Made by a program: the position numbers and the translations under genes | In this document: positions 1 through 8,950 of the stretch, piece after piece | Position numbering within the stretch: the first letter of the stretch is position 1 | Layout: each line of letters begins with the position of its first letter | Notes under the pieces: model-generated | The model's input: only the letters and a program-made list of their open reading frames with translations | Database searches by the model: none | Told to the model about the DNA's origin: nothing | Source of the DNA: Streptomyces sp. SID8352 | GTDB lineage: Bacteria > Actinomycetota > Actinomycetes > Streptomycetales > Streptomycetaceae | Assembly: GCF_009862265.1 (NCBI RefSeq) | Contig: NZ_WWGX01000027.1 | Location: 31,724 to 95,723 of the forward strand | Direction of reading: 5' to 3' | DNA: 64,000 nt

Positions 1-129
1 GCCGGACGCCCCTCCGGGACGCCAACTCCGCAGGTTACGGGCCTGGTTGGCCGGGTAGGCGGAGGCTGGAACGGTGTCCTCCGGAGGGGTCGGAAAGGGC
101 TCGCCGGGCGGGAGTTGCCCCCTGCGCAG

Positions 130-162
130 GTGACAACTCGCCCTAGATGGCACAATCTGTGC
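130..162 (+). promoter_or_regulatory. Candidate leaderless promoter for the 163-393 gene
   Basis: A -10-like hexamer CACAAT (151-156) lies exactly 6 nt before the ATG at 163. A weak -35-like GTGACA (130-135) lies 15 nt further upstream. No Shine-Dalgarno sequence precedes the ATG, so transcription probably starts at the A of the start codon. This is inferred from spacing only. Confidence 0.4.
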
Positions 163-393
163 ATGGACCACGACGGCCAACTCCAGCTCTACGCGGCGGT
201 CGCGGTCCGGCTGAAAGAGGCGCACACAAGAGTGCGCGCACTGCAAGTCCCGGAGGGCGTACGGATGGCGCTGACCCGGAAGCTGCTGGTCATTACGGCC
301 GCGGCCAAACACGATCTGGCCGGCGCGGTGCGGCGTCTGGACCGGTTCACAGCGGACCTCGACGCGGGGCGATTCCCCGAAGAGGAACGCTGA
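163..393 (+). CDS. Small conserved hypothetical protein upstream of hupS
   Basis: A 76-residue protein with no domain I can name. It reads as mostly alpha-helical and charged (start MDHDGQLQLYAAVAVRLKEA), with an acidic C-terminus, no signal peptide and no membrane segment. The ATG at 163 is preferred over an in-frame start at 115 because the extra 16 residues look non-coding and a -10-like motif sits just before 163. In Streptomyces a small unnamed gene commonly sits next to hupS. Function unknown. Confidence 0.7.
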   Translation: MDHDGQLQLYAAVAVRLKEAHTRVRALQVPEGVRMALTRKLLVITAAAKHDLAGAVRRLDRFTADLDAGRFPEEER

Positions 394-448
394 ACGGTCC
401 GGGCCGACCGAGTCCGTTGCGGCACAAGGGTGATTAGCCCGTTTCGTG

Positions 449-478
449 TTTGATTTGCGGTATATATCTGCCTAACGT
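449..478 (+). promoter_or_regulatory. Candidate hupS promoter
   Basis: The 440-500 stretch is unusually AT-rich for this genome. TTTGAT (449-454) and TAACGT (473-478) are separated by 18 nt and resemble -35/-10 elements. An mRNA starting near 485 would carry a leader of about 45 nt to the GTG at 529. Other AT-rich hexamers nearby could serve instead. Confidence 0.35.
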
Positions 479-528
479 GCGAAATAGCTTGAACACATTC
501 GTTCTGGCGAAGTTCCGAAGGGGAAGAC

Positions 529-1197
529 GTGAACAAGGCGCAGCTCGTAGAAGCGATTGCCGACAAGCTGGGAGGACGGCAGCAGGCCGCCGACGCCGTC
601 GACGCGGTCCTGGACGCCCTCGTCCGCGCGGTGGTCGCGGGCGACCGGGTCTCGGTCACCGGCTTCGGCTCCTTCGAGAAGGTCGAGCGTCCGGCCCGCT
701 ACGCCCGCAATCCCCAGACGGGGGAGCGGGTTCGGGTCAAGAAGACCTCCGTGCCCCGCTTCCGTGCGGGCCAGGGCTTCAAGGACCTGGTGAGCGGGTC
801 GAAGAAGCTTCCGAAGAACGACATCGCGGTCAAGAAGGCCCCCAAGGGCAGCCTCTCCGGCCCCTCACCCACCATCGCCAAGGCCGCGGGCAAGAAGGCC
901 GCCGCCAAGAAGGCCACGGGCGCGGCCAAGAAGGCGGCCACGGCCCGCAAGGCCACCACCACCGCGGCGGCGAAGAAGGCCACCGCCAAGAAGACCGCGG
1001 GCACGGCGAAGACGGCGGCGGCCGCGGCGAAGAAGACCACCGCCAAGAAGACCGCGGCCAAGACCACCGCGGCGGCGGCGAAGAAGACGGCGGCCAAGAA
1101 GGCCCCCGCCAAGAAGGTCACGGCCACCAAGGCGCCCGCCAAGAAGTCGACGGCCCGCAAGACCACCGCCAAGAAGGCCACCGCCCGCAAGAAGTAG
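529..1197 (+). CDS. hupS: HU-family nucleoid protein with H1-like lysine/alanine-rich tail
   Basis: Residues 1 to about 92 form a complete HU DNA-binding domain, with the beta-arm motif RNPQTGE at 60-66 that inserts into the DNA minor groove. Residues from about 100 to 222 are an extended Lys/Ala/Thr tail of repeated AKK units, resembling eukaryotic histone H1. This two-part architecture is characteristic of actinobacterial HupS, which compacts the nucleoid in spores. The GTG start has a strong AAGGGGAAG ribosome site 3-12 nt upstream. The gene is probably monocistronic: an AT-rich promoter precedes it and a hairpin follows it. The repetitive tail creates long spurious frames in the other frames and on the opposite strand. 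Confidence 0.97.
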   Translation: MNKAQLVEAIADKLGGRQQAADAVDAVLDALVRAVVAGDRVSVTGFGSFEKVERPARYARNPQTGERVRVKKTSVPRFRAGQGFKDLVSGSKKLPKNDIAVKKAPKGSLSGPSPTIAKAAGKKAAAKKATGAAKKAATARKATTTAAAKKATAKKTAGTAKTAAAAAKKTTAKKTAAKTTAAAAKKTAAKKAPAKKVTATKAPAKKSTARKTTAKKATARKK

Positions 1198-1303
1198 CGG
1201 CACCCCGCAGCCGCATCCCGCACGGACGCCACGCACGGTCGGGGGACCGCGCGGGCGGACGCGCCGGACGGACGCGGCGCACGGGCACAGGGCATTCACG
1301 CGC

Positions 1304-1334
1304 CGGGCCGGACTCCCCACCGGAGTCCGGCCCG
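1304..1334. terminator. Hairpin between convergent hupS and small gene
   Basis: A perfect 13-bp inverted repeat (arms 1304-1316 and 1322-1334, 5-nt loop) lies between two converging genes. It has no T-tract, as is usual in streptomycetes, and could end transcription from both sides. Confidence 0.7.
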
Positions 1335-1363
1335 CGGCGTCGTGGAACGGCCCGGGGAGCCGC

Positions 1364-1567
1364 TCAGAACGTCTGCAGCGTCACCAGGGTGATCCGGCGC
1401 TCCGCGCCCGCCCCCTCGGTCTCCACGCGCACCCGCTGACCGGGCCGCAGCAGCCGCAGCCCGCCCGCGTCGAAGGCCGCCGCGTCGAACGGCACGGGCG
1501 TGCCGTCGTCGAGCAGCACCTGCCCGCTGCGGCTGTCGGGGTCGTACGTGTACGCGGTCGCCTGCAT
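1364..1567 (-). CDS. Small cold-shock-like OB-fold protein
   Basis: A 67-residue protein (starts MQATAYTYDPDSRSGQVLLD). Its pattern of a beta-rich GQVLLDDGTPV segment followed by a late PGQRVRVETE strand resembles a degenerate cold-shock/OB fold without the aromatic RNA-binding motifs of CspA. This assignment is by visual resemblance only. A -10-like TAGGCT (1574-1579 on the minus strand) lies exactly 6 nt before the ATG and there is no Shine-Dalgarno, so the mRNA may be leaderless. It lies just downstream of cofC on the same strand and may also be reached by cofC read-through. Confidence 0.75.
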   Translation of the reverse strand: MQATAYTYDPDSRSGQVLLDDGTPVPFDAAAFDAGGLRLLRPGQRVRVETEGAGAERRITLVTLQTF

Positions 1568-1576
1568 GCCCGCAGC

Positions 1577-2215
1577 CTACTGCCCGGTGATCGGCAACCG
1601 CGCGGCCACCGCGGCCGTATGGGGACCCACCCCGAGCGTCAGCGCCGCCCGCAGATCGGCGCCGGTGTCCACGTCCCGGCGCACCGAGTCGACCGACGCC
1701 AGGAGCAGCTCCCGCGCGCCCGAGGCCCGGTGCCGGGCCCGCGAATCCCCGCCGAAAGCCGGGGCCAATTCCCGGCCGGGGGCCGCCGTCAGCAGGGTGG
1801 TGCCGATTTCCGCCGCATCCGGGAGAAAAGCGCGCGGGAATTGTCCCGCCGCCGCCAGCACCCGGGCCAATTCCCCGGGGCGCAGCGCCGGGAGGTCGGC
1901 GTTCAGCGCCGCCACCGGGCGCCGGGGCCGGACGGCCCGCACCGCCGCGGCCCCCCGCGCCAGCGCCGCGTTCAGCCCGCCGCCCGGTTCCTCCGCGACG
2001 ATCCCCGCGCCCAGCGCCGCCAGCGCCCGGCCCGCCCGGCGGTCCTCGGTGACGACCGCCACATCCGCCACCGCCGGACAGGCCAGCGCCGCGCTCACGG
2101 TGTCCTGCGCGAAGGCCAGCGCCAGACCCGGCCGGAGCCCGTCCCCCGCGGTGTCCGAGAGTCTGCTCTTGGCCCGCTCCAGGGCCTTCACGGGTACGAC
2201 CAGGGTCCACTGCAC
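1577..2215 (-). CDS. cofC: Coenzyme F420 guanylyltransferase CofC
   Basis: A 212-residue NTP-transferase-fold enzyme. CofC/FbiD joins a guanylyl group to 2-phospholactate or phosphoenolpyruvate to make the activated precursor of coenzyme F420. The start WTLVVPVKALERAKSRLSD carries the nucleotide-binding signature of the family, and an ALNADLPAL segment supplies the metal-binding Asp. The GTG at 2215 is chosen because it gives the usual family N-terminus and has GAGGA 11-15 nt upstream. An ATG at 2245 would add ten unusual residues. It is divergent from plsC. The other F420 genes are not in this window. Confidence 0.85.
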   Translation of the reverse strand: MQWTLVVPVKALERAKSRLSDTAGDGLRPGLALAFAQDTVSAALACPAVADVAVVTEDRRAGRALAALGAGIVAEEPGGGLNAALARGAAAVRAVRPRRPVAALNADLPALRPGELARVLAAAGQFPRAFLPDAAEIGTTLLTAAPGRELAPAFGGDSRARHRASGARELLLASVDSVRRDVDTGADLRAALTLGVGPHTAAVAARLPITGQ

Positions 2216-2356
2216 GAGCGTTCCGTCCTCTTCTCGTCGCGCCATTCCGACCTGGGCCCCCGGCGCTCCACGGCGCGGGGCGTACGGTGTCCTCGACACA
2301 CGGGCGGCCCCGGGCGACACTTGTCCGACCCCAGGCCATGGAAGAAAGGTGTTCGC

Positions 2357-3139
2357 GTGCCCCGCCGCAGAATCGGCTTCTGGTACCGCTTCGCCGCGGT
2401 GATCTGCAAACCGCCGCTGGTGGTTCTGATCAAGCGGGACTGGCGGGGAATGGAGAACATTCCGGCCGACGGCGGATTCATCACCGCCGTGAACCACAAT
2501 TCCCACATCGACCCCTTCGCGTACGCGCACTACCAGTACAACACCGGCCGCGTGCCGCGATTCCTCGCGAAGAGCGGGCTCTTCCGGAAGGGCCTCGTCG
2601 GCGCCGCCATGCGCGGCACCGGGCAGATCCCCGTCTACCGCGAGTCCACGGACGCGCTGAGCGCCTTCCGGGCCGCCATCGACGCCGTGGAGCGCGGCGA
2701 GTGCGTCGCCTTCTACCCCGAGGGCACCCTCACCCGCGACCCCGACGGCTGGCCCATGACGGCCAAGACCGGTGCCGCGCGCGTCGCCCTGCAGACCAAG
2801 TGCCCGGTCGTCCCCGTCGCCCAGTGGGGCTGCAACGAGATCCTGCCGCCGTACGCGAAGAAGCCGAGCCTGCTGCCCCGCAAGACCCACCGGGTGCTGG
2901 CCGGCCCGCCGGTGGACCTGTCGCGCTTCTACGACCGCGAGATGACCGCGGAGGTCCTCAAGGAGGCGACGGAGGTCATCATGGCCGCCATCACCGCCCT
3001 CCTGGAGGAGGTCCGCGGTGAGCGGGCCCCCGAGACCCCCTACGACCCGCGCCGGGAGCGGATCGAGCAGCGGCGCCGCACCCGGGCGCAGACGGAGACC
3101 GGTGCCCGGGAGCAGCGGGCGGAAGGGCGGGGCGCGTGA
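2357..3139 (+). CDS. plsC: 1-acyl-sn-glycerol-3-phosphate acyltransferase family protein
   Basis: A 260-residue membrane-associated acyltransferase that would add a fatty acyl chain to a lysophosphatidate-type acceptor. The catalytic NHx4D motif is at 46-52 (NHNSHID) and the acceptor-binding EGT motif at 122-124. A hydrophobic stretch near residues 9-26 could anchor the protein. The C-terminus is a charged Arg/Glu-rich tail. The GTG start is preceded by AAAGG at a normal distance. Its stop overlaps the gpsA start by 4 nt (GTGA), so acyl transfer and glycerol-3-phosphate supply are probably translationally coupled. Confidence 0.93.
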   Translation: MPRRRIGFWYRFAAVICKPPLVVLIKRDWRGMENIPADGGFITAVNHNSHIDPFAYAHYQYNTGRVPRFLAKSGLFRKGLVGAAMRGTGQIPVYRESTDALSAFRAAIDAVERGECVAFYPEGTLTRDPDGWPMTAKTGAARVALQTKCPVVPVAQWGCNEILPPYAKKPSLLPRKTHRVLAGPPVDLSRFYDREMTAEVLKEATEVIMAAITALLEEVRGERAPETPYDPRRERIEQRRRTRAQTETGAREQRAEGRGA

Positions 3140-4221
3140 ACGGGCCCGACAGCGGACGGGAATCCGCCCCCGCCGACCCGGACCCCCGGCCGGCGGCCGG
3201 GACCGCCCCGGCGGCGGCGCCGCTCAGGGCGGCCGTGTTCGGCACCGGGTCCTGGGGCACCGCCTTCGGCATGGTCCTCGCCGACGCCGGGTGCGAGGTG
3301 ACCCTCTGGGGGCGCCGGGCCGCCCTCGCCGAGGCCGTCAACTCCACCCGGGTCAACCCCGACTACCTGCCCGGCATCGAGCTGCCCCGGAACCTGCGGG
3401 CCACCACCGACGCCGCCGAGGCCGCGCGCGGCGCCGACTTCACCGTCCTCGCCGTGCCCTCCCAGACGCTCCGCGCCAACCTGGCCGAGTGGAAGCCGCT
3501 GCTCGCGCCCGGCACCGTCCTGGTCTCCCTGATGAAGGGCGTCGAACTCGGCTCCGCGATGCGGATGAGCGAGGTGATCGAGGACGTCGCCGGGGTCGGC
3601 GCCGACCGCGTCGCCGTGGTCACCGGCCCCAACCTGGCCCGTGAGATCGCCGCCCGCATGCCGGCCGCCGCCGTCGTCGCCTGCCCCGACGAGGCCGTCG
3701 CCCGGCGGCTCCAGACCGCCTGCCACACGCCCTACTTCCGCCCGTACACCAACACCGACGTGACCGGCTGCGAACTCGGCGGCGCCGTCAAGAACGTCAT
3801 CGGGCTGGCCGTCGGGATCGCGGACGGCATGGGCCTGGGCGACAACGCCAAGGGCTCCCTCATCACCCGCGGCCTCGCCGAGACCACCCGCCTCGGCGTC
3901 GCCCTCGGCGCCGACCCGCTGACCTTCTCCGGGCTGGCCGGGCTCGGCGACCTGGTGGCCACCTGTTCCTCCCCGCTCTCCCGGAACCACACCTTCGGCA
4001 CCAACCTCGGCAGGGGCATGACCCTGGAGGAGACCATCGCGGTCACCCGGCAGACCGCCGAGGGCGTCAAGTCCTGCCAGTCGGTGCTCGATCTGGCCCG
4101 GCGGCACGGCGTCGACATGCCGATCACCGAGACGGTCGTCGCCATCGTGCACCGGGGCAAGTCCCCGGTGGCCGCCGTCAAGGAGCTGATGTCGCGCAGC
4201 GCGAAGCCCGAACGACGCTGA
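3136..4221 (+). CDS. gpsA: NAD(P)H-dependent glycerol-3-phosphate dehydrogenase
   Basis: A 361-residue cytosolic enzyme that reduces dihydroxyacetone phosphate to sn-glycerol-3-phosphate, the phospholipid backbone. The Rossmann GxGxxG is at 36-41 (GTGSWG), after a nonconserved Pro/Ala-rich N-terminal extension of about 30 residues. The catalytic lysine is K219 in GAVKNVIGLAVG, and GLGDNAKGSLITRG follows. It overlaps plsC by 4 nt. The extension is longer than in most bacteria, and a downstream start is possible, but none is clearly better placed. Confidence 0.96.
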   Translation: MNGPDSGRESAPADPDPRPAAGTAPAAAPLRAAVFGTGSWGTAFGMVLADAGCEVTLWGRRAALAEAVNSTRVNPDYLPGIELPRNLRATTDAAEAARGADFTVLAVPSQTLRANLAEWKPLLAPGTVLVSLMKGVELGSAMRMSEVIEDVAGVGADRVAVVTGPNLAREIAARMPAAAVVACPDEAVARRLQTACHTPYFRPYTNTDVTGCELGGAVKNVIGLAVGIADGMGLGDNAKGSLITRGLAETTRLGVALGADPLTFSGLAGLGDLVATCSSPLSRNHTFGTNLGRGMTLEETIAVTRQTAEGVKSCQSVLDLARRHGVDMPITETVVAIVHRGKSPVAAVKELMSRSAKPERR

Positions 4222-4324
4222 GCGACGCGGGCCGCGCCGGGGACGCCAACCCGGTGACGGCCCGCGCCGCGCGGCCCGGCCGACGGGTACCCCGGGCCCC
4301 CGGGGCGGGTACTCTCGACCCGAT

Positions 4325-5482
4325 ATGAGCACCGAGAACCTCCCCCAGAGCCCCGAACAGCCGCCCCGCAGGCCGCGGGTGGCCGTCGTGTTCGGCGGGC
4401 GCAGCTCCGAGCACGGCATCTCCGTGGTCACCGCCGGCGCCGTCCTCGCGGCCATCGACCGGACGGCCTACGACGTCCTGCCGATCGGCATCACCCAGGA
4501 CGGCCGCTGGGCGCTCACCGCCGACGAGCCCGAACGCATGGCGATCGCCGAGCGCCGCACCCCCAGCGTCGACCAGCTCGCGGAGTCCACCGAGGGCACC
4601 GTGGTGCTCCCCGTCGACCCCGCCGACCGCGAGGTCGTCTACACCGAACCCGGTGCGGTGCCCAAGGCGCTCGGCGAGGTCGACGTCGTCTTCCCCGTCC
4701 TGCACGGCCCCTACGGGGAGGACGGCACCCTCCAGGGCCTGCTGGAGCTGTCCGGGGTGCCGTACGTCGGCTCGGGCGTCCTGGCCTCCGCCGTCGGCCA
4801 GGACAAGGAGTACATGAAGCGGGTGTTCACCTCCTACGGGCTGAAGGTCGGCCCGTACCTGGTGGTCCGGCCCCGCGAATGGGACCGGGACCGCGACGGT
4901 GCCCGCCGCCGCATCGCGGAGTTCGCCGGCGAGCACGGCTGGCCGCTCTTCGTGAAGCCCGCCCGCGCGGGCTCCTCCATCGGCATCACCAAGGTCGACG
5001 GCCCCGAGGGCCTCGACGCGGCCATCGAGGAGGCCCGGCGCCACGACCCGAAGATCCTCGTCGAGGCCGCCCTGCGCGGACGCGAGATCGAGTGCGGGGT
5101 GCTGGAGTTCGAGGACGGCCCGCGCGCCTCGGTCCCCGCGGAGATCCCGCCGCCCGCCGCGCACGCCTACTACGACTTCGAGGCCAAGTACATCGACTCC
5201 ACCCCCGGTGTGGTCCCCGCCCCGCTGACCGGGGAGGAGACCGCCGAGGTGCGGCGGCTCGCCGTCGCGGCCTTCGACGCGGCCTCCTGCGAGGGGCTGG
5301 TGCGCGCGGACTTCTTCCTCACCGAGGACGGGGAGTTCGTGATCAACGAGATCAACACCATGCCCGGCTTCACGCCGATCTCCATGTACCCGCAGATGTG
5401 GCGGGCGACCGGGGTGTCCTATCCGGAGCTGGTGGACCGGCTCATCCAGGCGGCGCTGCGGCGCTCCACCGGCCTGCGCTGA
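4325..5482 (+). CDS. ddl: D-alanine--D-alanine ligase
   Basis: A 385-residue ATP-grasp enzyme that makes the D-Ala-D-Ala dipeptide for peptidoglycan. The N-terminal substrate domain starts VAVVFGGRSSEHGIS, the nucleotide-binding KPARAGSSIGI segment lies mid-protein, and the metal-binding INEINTMPGFT is near the C-terminus. Together these are typical of Ddl. There is no Shine-Dalgarno. A TACTCT hexamer (4310-4315) ends 9 nt before the ATG, so the mRNA may be leaderless or nearly so. A hairpin separates it from the convergent lipoprotein gene. Confidence 0.96.
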   Translation: MSTENLPQSPEQPPRRPRVAVVFGGRSSEHGISVVTAGAVLAAIDRTAYDVLPIGITQDGRWALTADEPERMAIAERRTPSVDQLAESTEGTVVLPVDPADREVVYTEPGAVPKALGEVDVVFPVLHGPYGEDGTLQGLLELSGVPYVGSGVLASAVGQDKEYMKRVFTSYGLKVGPYLVVRPREWDRDRDGARRRIAEFAGEHGWPLFVKPARAGSSIGITKVDGPEGLDAAIEEARRHDPKILVEAALRGREIECGVLEFEDGPRASVPAEIPPPAAHAYYDFEAKYIDSTPGVVPAPLTGEETAEVRRLAVAAFDAASCEGLVRADFFLTEDGEFVINEINTMPGFTPISMYPQMWRATGVSYPELVDRLIQAALRRSTGLR

Positions 5483-5500
5483 CCGGGCGGGCCCGGCGGC

Positions 5501-5983
5501 TCAGGAGGCGATCCCCTCGGGGATCGCCTTCTTCACGGCCGGGGCCAGGTCGACCAGCGGAGCCATCCCGTCCGGGACCCGCTCCTCGGGCACCGACACC
5601 TCGACGTACGCCTCGCGCAGGGTCGTGGTGAACCGGAAGCCCCCGTCGTCCCGCTCGCTCAGCATCCAGCCCACCCCGTCGACCTCCACGCCGTCGGCCT
5701 TCGGGTCGTCCATCTCGGGCGGCCGGGGCACCCCGCAGCGCAGTATGATCAGCGGGTTTCCCCAGCCCGCCGTCAACGCGGAGGCGGGAGTGGGATCCTT
5801 CCGTTCCAGGCCGTCCACCGTCGGCGGCAGCGCCTCGTCCAGGTTCTGGCACATCCCGGCGACCGACGCGTCCGGGCTCGGAACCGCCACCGCCGCGCTG
5901 CCGTCACCGGAGGAGCAGCCCGCGGCGACGATCAGCAGGGCGGACGCGGACAGGCCGAGGAGCCGGTGACGAGAGGAGTTCAC
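5501..5983 (-). CDS. DUF3515-type lipoprotein
   Basis: A 160-residue exported lipoprotein. A short basic start is followed by a hydrophobic core and the lipobox VAAGC, giving a lipidated Cys on the outer face of the membrane. The rest matches the actinobacterial DUF3515 family, of unknown function, often next to ddl or thiL. I prefer the GTG at 5983 because TACGCT (5990-5995) lies exactly 6 nt upstream and there is no Shine-Dalgarno. A GTG at 5989 would add two residues. Convergent with ddl. Confidence 0.85.
   Translation of the reverse strand: MNSSRHRLLGLSASALLIVAAGCSSGDGSAAVAVPSPDASVAGMCQNLDEALPPTVDGLERKDPTPASALTAGWGNPLIILRCGVPRPPEMDDPKADGVEVDGVGWMLSERDDGGFRFTTTLREAYVEVSVPEERVPDGMAPLVDLAPAVKKAIPEGIAS
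5507..5528. terminator. Hairpin at the ddl/DUF3515 convergence
   Basis: A perfect 10-bp inverted repeat (5507-5516 and 5519-5528, 2-nt loop) is embedded in the last codons of the minus-strand lipoprotein gene, 25 bp after the ddl stop. It is placed to end ddl transcription. Confidence 0.5.
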
Positions 5984-6003
5984 CGGCACAGCGTAGTCGG
6001 GGG

Positions 6004-6237
6004 CTAGAGATGGACGACGGGGCAGGTCAGGGTCCGGGTGATGCCCTCCACCTGCTGGACCCGGGCGACCACCATGCGGCCCAGCTCGTCCACGGAGTCG
6101 GACTCGGCACGGACGATGACGTCATAGGGACCCGTCACGTCCTCGGCCTGGATGACCCCGGGCAGCCCCCGGATCGTCCCGGCGACGGCCGACGCCTTGC
6201 CGACCTCCGTCTGGATCAGGATGTACGCCTGTACCAC
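6004..6237 (-). CDS. Stand-alone Lrp/AsnC ligand-binding (RAM) domain protein
   Basis: A 77-residue protein equal to the C-terminal effector-binding domain of Lrp/AsnC regulators, with no helix-turn-helix. The start AYILIQTEVGKASAVAGTI, then GPYDVIVRAES and a final TRTLTCPVV strand are typical. Such proteins probably sense amino acids, and may modulate full-length Lrp proteins by mixed oligomers (inference). The GTG has GGAGGT immediately upstream. It is divergent from thiL across about 210 bp, and no TPP riboswitch consensus was seen there. Confidence 0.88.
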   Translation of the reverse strand: MVQAYILIQTEVGKASAVAGTIRGLPGVIQAEDVTGPYDVIVRAESDSVDELGRMVVARVQQVEGITRTLTCPVVHL

Positions 6238-6450
6238 GGAACCTCCAGTGCGGCCACGAGGATCATGTGGGGGAAAAGGAACGCCACGGTATCGCGTCGC
6301 CGCCGCCCGCGGGGAGACCTGCGGGCGGTGACACCGCGCGCCGGGGTGAGAACACGACACCACGTTGACGACAACGCCGACCGCGCCGGCGGTCCGAACG
6401 ACCGCAGCCGGGACCGGGCGCGGACAGGGACAGAAGGGGAGCCAAGGCAC

Positions 6451-7419
6451 ATGAAGGGGACTGTTGGTGAGCTCGGGGAGTTCGGGCTCATCAGGGAGCT
6501 CACCTCCCGTCTCACCACCACGCCGGCGGTCCGGGTCGGCCCCGGGGACGACGCGGCCGTGGTCGCGGCACCCGACCGCCGGGTGGTGGCCAGCACCGAC
6601 GTCCTCGTCGAGGGCCGCCACTTCCGCCGTGACTGGTCCACCGCCTACGACGTCGGCCGCAAGGCCGCGGCGCAGAACCTCGCGGACATCGCCGCCATGG
6701 GCGCCGTGCCCACCGCGCTCCTGCTCGGCCTGGTCGTCCCCGCCGAGCTGCCCGTGACCTGGCCGACCGAGCTGATGGACGGGCTGCGCGACGAGTGCCA
6801 GGTCGCCGGGGCCGCCGTGGTCGGCGGCGACGTGGTGCGCGGCGACACCATCACCGTCTCCATCACCGCCCTCGGCGACCTGCGCAACCAGGAGCCGGTC
6901 ACCCGGGGCGGCGCCCGGCCCGGCGACCTTGTCGCGGTGACCGGCTGGCTCGGCTGGTCCGCGGCCGGTTTCGCGGTGCTGTCCCGGGGGTTCCGCTCCC
7001 CGCGCGCCTTCGTCGAGGCCCACCGGCGCCCCGAGCCGCCCTACCACGCGGGACCGGCCGCCGCCGGGCTCGGAGCCACCGCCATGTGCGACGTGAGCGA
7101 CGGCCTGATCGCCGACCTCGGCCACATCGCGGAGGCCAGCAAGGTGCGCATCGACATCGCCTCCGGGCAGATCGACATCCCGTCCCAGATGAACGACATC
7201 GGCCAGGCCGTCGGCGTCGACCCCATGCAGTGGGTGCTGACCGGGGGCGAGGACCACGCGATCGTGGCCACCTTCCCGCCGGACGTGAAGCTGCCCGCCC
7301 GCTGGAAGGTCATCGGCGAGGTCCTCAACCCCTCCGCGCTGCCCCAGGTCACCGTGGACGGCGCGCCCTGGACCAGCAAGGGCGGCTGGGACCACTTCGG
7401 CGGGGAGGTCGAGGGATGA
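6451..7419 (+). CDS. thiL: Thiamine-monophosphate kinase
   Basis: A 322-residue PurM-like (AIR synthase fold) kinase that phosphorylates thiamine monophosphate to the active cofactor TPP. Seen in the sequence are [11 protein letters not shown] (metal/ATP-binding Asp pair), [21 protein letters not shown] and the late [14 protein letters not shown]. The ATG start has GAAGGGGAG about 10 nt upstream. The stop overlaps the thiD start (ATGA), so the two thiamine genes form an operon. Confidence 0.95.
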   Translation: MKGTVGELGEFGLIRELTSRLTTTPAVRVGPGDDAAVVAAPDRRVVASTDVLVEGRHFRRDWSTAYDVGRKAAAQNLADIAAMGAVPTALLLGLVVPAELPVTWPTELMDGLRDECQVAGAAVVGGDVVRGDTITVSITALGDLRNQEPVTRGGARPGDLVAVTGWLGWSAAGFAVLSRGFRSPRAFVEAHRRPEPPYHAGPAAAGLGATAMCDVSDGLIADLGHIAEASKVRIDIASGQIDIPSQMNDIGQAVGVDPMQWVLTGGEDHAIVATFPPDVKLPARWKVIGEVLNPSALPQVTVDGAPWTSKGGWDHFGGEVEG

Positions 7420-8249
7420 GGCCGCCCCTGGTGCTCACCGTGGCCGGCTCCGACTCCGGCGGCGGCGCCGGGATCCAGGCCGACCTGAAGACCATGCTCG
7501 CCCTCGGCACCCACGGCATGAGCGTCCTCACCGCCGTCACCGCGCAGAACTCGCTGGGCGTGCAGGGCGCCTGGGAGCTGCCGGTGGAGGCGGTCCGCGC
7601 CCAGTACCGCAGCGTCGTCGACGACATCGGCGTCCAGGCGGTCAAGACCGGCATGCTCTCCTCCGCGGAACTCGTGGCGGCCGTCGCGGAGCTGCTCGCG
7701 GGCACCGGCGCGCCCGCCGTCGTCGACCCGGTCGGCGTCTCCAAGCACGGCGACGCGCTGCTGGCCGCCTCCGCCCTGGACGCGGTACGCACCGCGCTGC
7801 TGCCGGTTGCCACCGTCGCCACCCCCAACCTCGACGAGGTCGCCCAGCTCACCGGGGTGCGGGTGGAGTCCCGGGACGATCTGCGCCGGGCGGCGGACGC
7901 GCTGCTGGGGTTCGGGCCGCGCTGGGCGCTGATCAAGGGCGGCCATCTCTCCGGCGACGCCGTCGACCTGCTCACCGACGGCTCCGAGGAGCACTGGCTG
8001 AGCGCGCCGCGCCTGGACAACCGGCACACCCACGGCACCGGCTGCACCCTCGCCTCGGCCATCGCCTGCGGGCTGGCCAAGGGGCGGTCCGTGCCGCGCG
8101 CCGTGCGCGAGGCCAAGGAGTACGTCACGGGGGCCATCGCCGCCGGGTTCGCCCTCGGCGGGGGCATCGGCCCGGTCGACCACGGGTGGGCGCTCGGGCG
8201 GGAGGCCGCCGAAGGGGACCCCGCCGGAGGGGACGCCGCCGGGCGGTGA
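7416..8249 (+). CDS. thiD: Hydroxymethylpyrimidine/phosphomethylpyrimidine kinase
   Basis: A 277-residue ribokinase-fold enzyme that phosphorylates the thiamine pyrimidine moiety (HMP to HMP-P and HMP-PP). The start [20 protein letters not shown] and the anion-hole motif [12 protein letters not shown] are diagnostic. The last 20 or so residues are a low-complexity Gly/Ala/Asp tail that runs into repetitive non-coding DNA. It is translationally coupled to thiL through a 4-nt overlap. Confidence 0.95.
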   Translation: MRPPLVLTVAGSDSGGGAGIQADLKTMLALGTHGMSVLTAVTAQNSLGVQGAWELPVEAVRAQYRSVVDDIGVQAVKTGMLSSAELVAAVAELLAGTGAPAVVDPVGVSKHGDALLAASALDAVRTALLPVATVATPNLDEVAQLTGVRVESRDDLRRAADALLGFGPRWALIKGGHLSGDAVDLLTDGSEEHWLSAPRLDNRHTHGTGCTLASAIACGLAKGRSVPRAVREAKEYVTGAIAAGFALGGGIGPVDHGWALGREAAEGDPAGGDAAGR

Positions 8250-8351
8250 CGGGTGCTCACGGGCTGGGGCGCCGGGCGGTGACGGCCATCGCCGCCGGGC
8301 GGTGCGGGGCTCGGCGGCGGGGCGGTGAGGGGCTCGGGCGCCGGTCCGTCC

Positions 8352-8402
8352 GTCCCGCCGGTCCTGCCGTCCCGCCGTTCCTGCCGTCCCGCCGGTCCCG
8401 CC
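8352..8402. repeat. 17-bp tandem repeat, three copies
   Basis: Three consecutive 17-bp units based on gtcccgccggtcctgcc start at 8352, 8369 and 8386 and differ at one or two positions. The flanks continue in a degenerate form. Non-coding. Confidence 0.75.
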
Positions 8403-8878
8403 GTGTCGCCGGTGTCGGCACCGGTCCGCCCGGCACCGGAAGCCGGCCAGCCGGGGCGGCTCGTGCGGGACCCGGCCGGGCGGGAGACCGCCGGAAAGAC
8501 GCCGTCCTGCGCCGCCCCGGCAACGGGAAGCCGACGCGCCGGGGCTGTCCGGGGGCGGGGATGTGCGGGACGGGACGGTGGCGGTGGTCCGGGGCTGGGC
8601 GTCCCGAATCGGGTGCCCCGAATCGGACCGTCCGGCGCCCCGCTCCCACGCGGCCTGCGACGCCAACCGCGAGGCCGGGGCCGTCGGACGGGACCGGGCG
8701 GCGGGAGGTCCGGCGCCGGGAGGGAGGGGGCCGCGCGGTGGGGAGTGCCGGGCGCCCGTCAGGGCAGGGCGCGGGCGCGGGAGGCCGCCGGGCGGCGCGG
8801 GCCGCCCCTGCCGGTGCCGATCACGGCAGGCCGCGGGTCATGGTACGCGGCGGCCCGGCGGAACCGCGGACAGCAGAA

Positions 8879-8906
8879 AGCCGGCCCACCTGACGGTGGA
8901 CCGGCT
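8879..8906 (-). terminator. rpmB terminator hairpin
   Basis: A 12-bp inverted repeat with one mismatch (8879-8890 and 8895-8906, 4-nt loop) lies 45 bp past the rpmB stop on the minus strand. Confidence 0.65.
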
Positions 8907-8950
8907 CCGTGCGGCGAGCAAGGCAGTGGCCGCGCGCTCAAGCTGACGCG

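Larger units (their letters stand above)
8250..8950. other. Gene-free repetitive GC-rich spacer between thiD and rpmB
   Basis: About 700 bp of very GC-rich sequence. Open frames on both strands lack any protein-like composition or ribosome sites. It holds a short tandem repeat (8352-8402) and, at the far end, the rpmB terminator hairpin. I see no gene. Confidence 0.6.

Noticed and set aside
699..1320. Hydrophobic-looking minus-strand frames opposite hupS
   Set aside because: They arise from the Lys/Ala repeat codons of hupS read in reverse and have no ribosome site.
6238..6450. Possible TPP riboswitch upstream of thiL
   Set aside because: A GGTGAGA string is present, but the conserved CUGAGA and the second TPP-binding half are not found in the right order.
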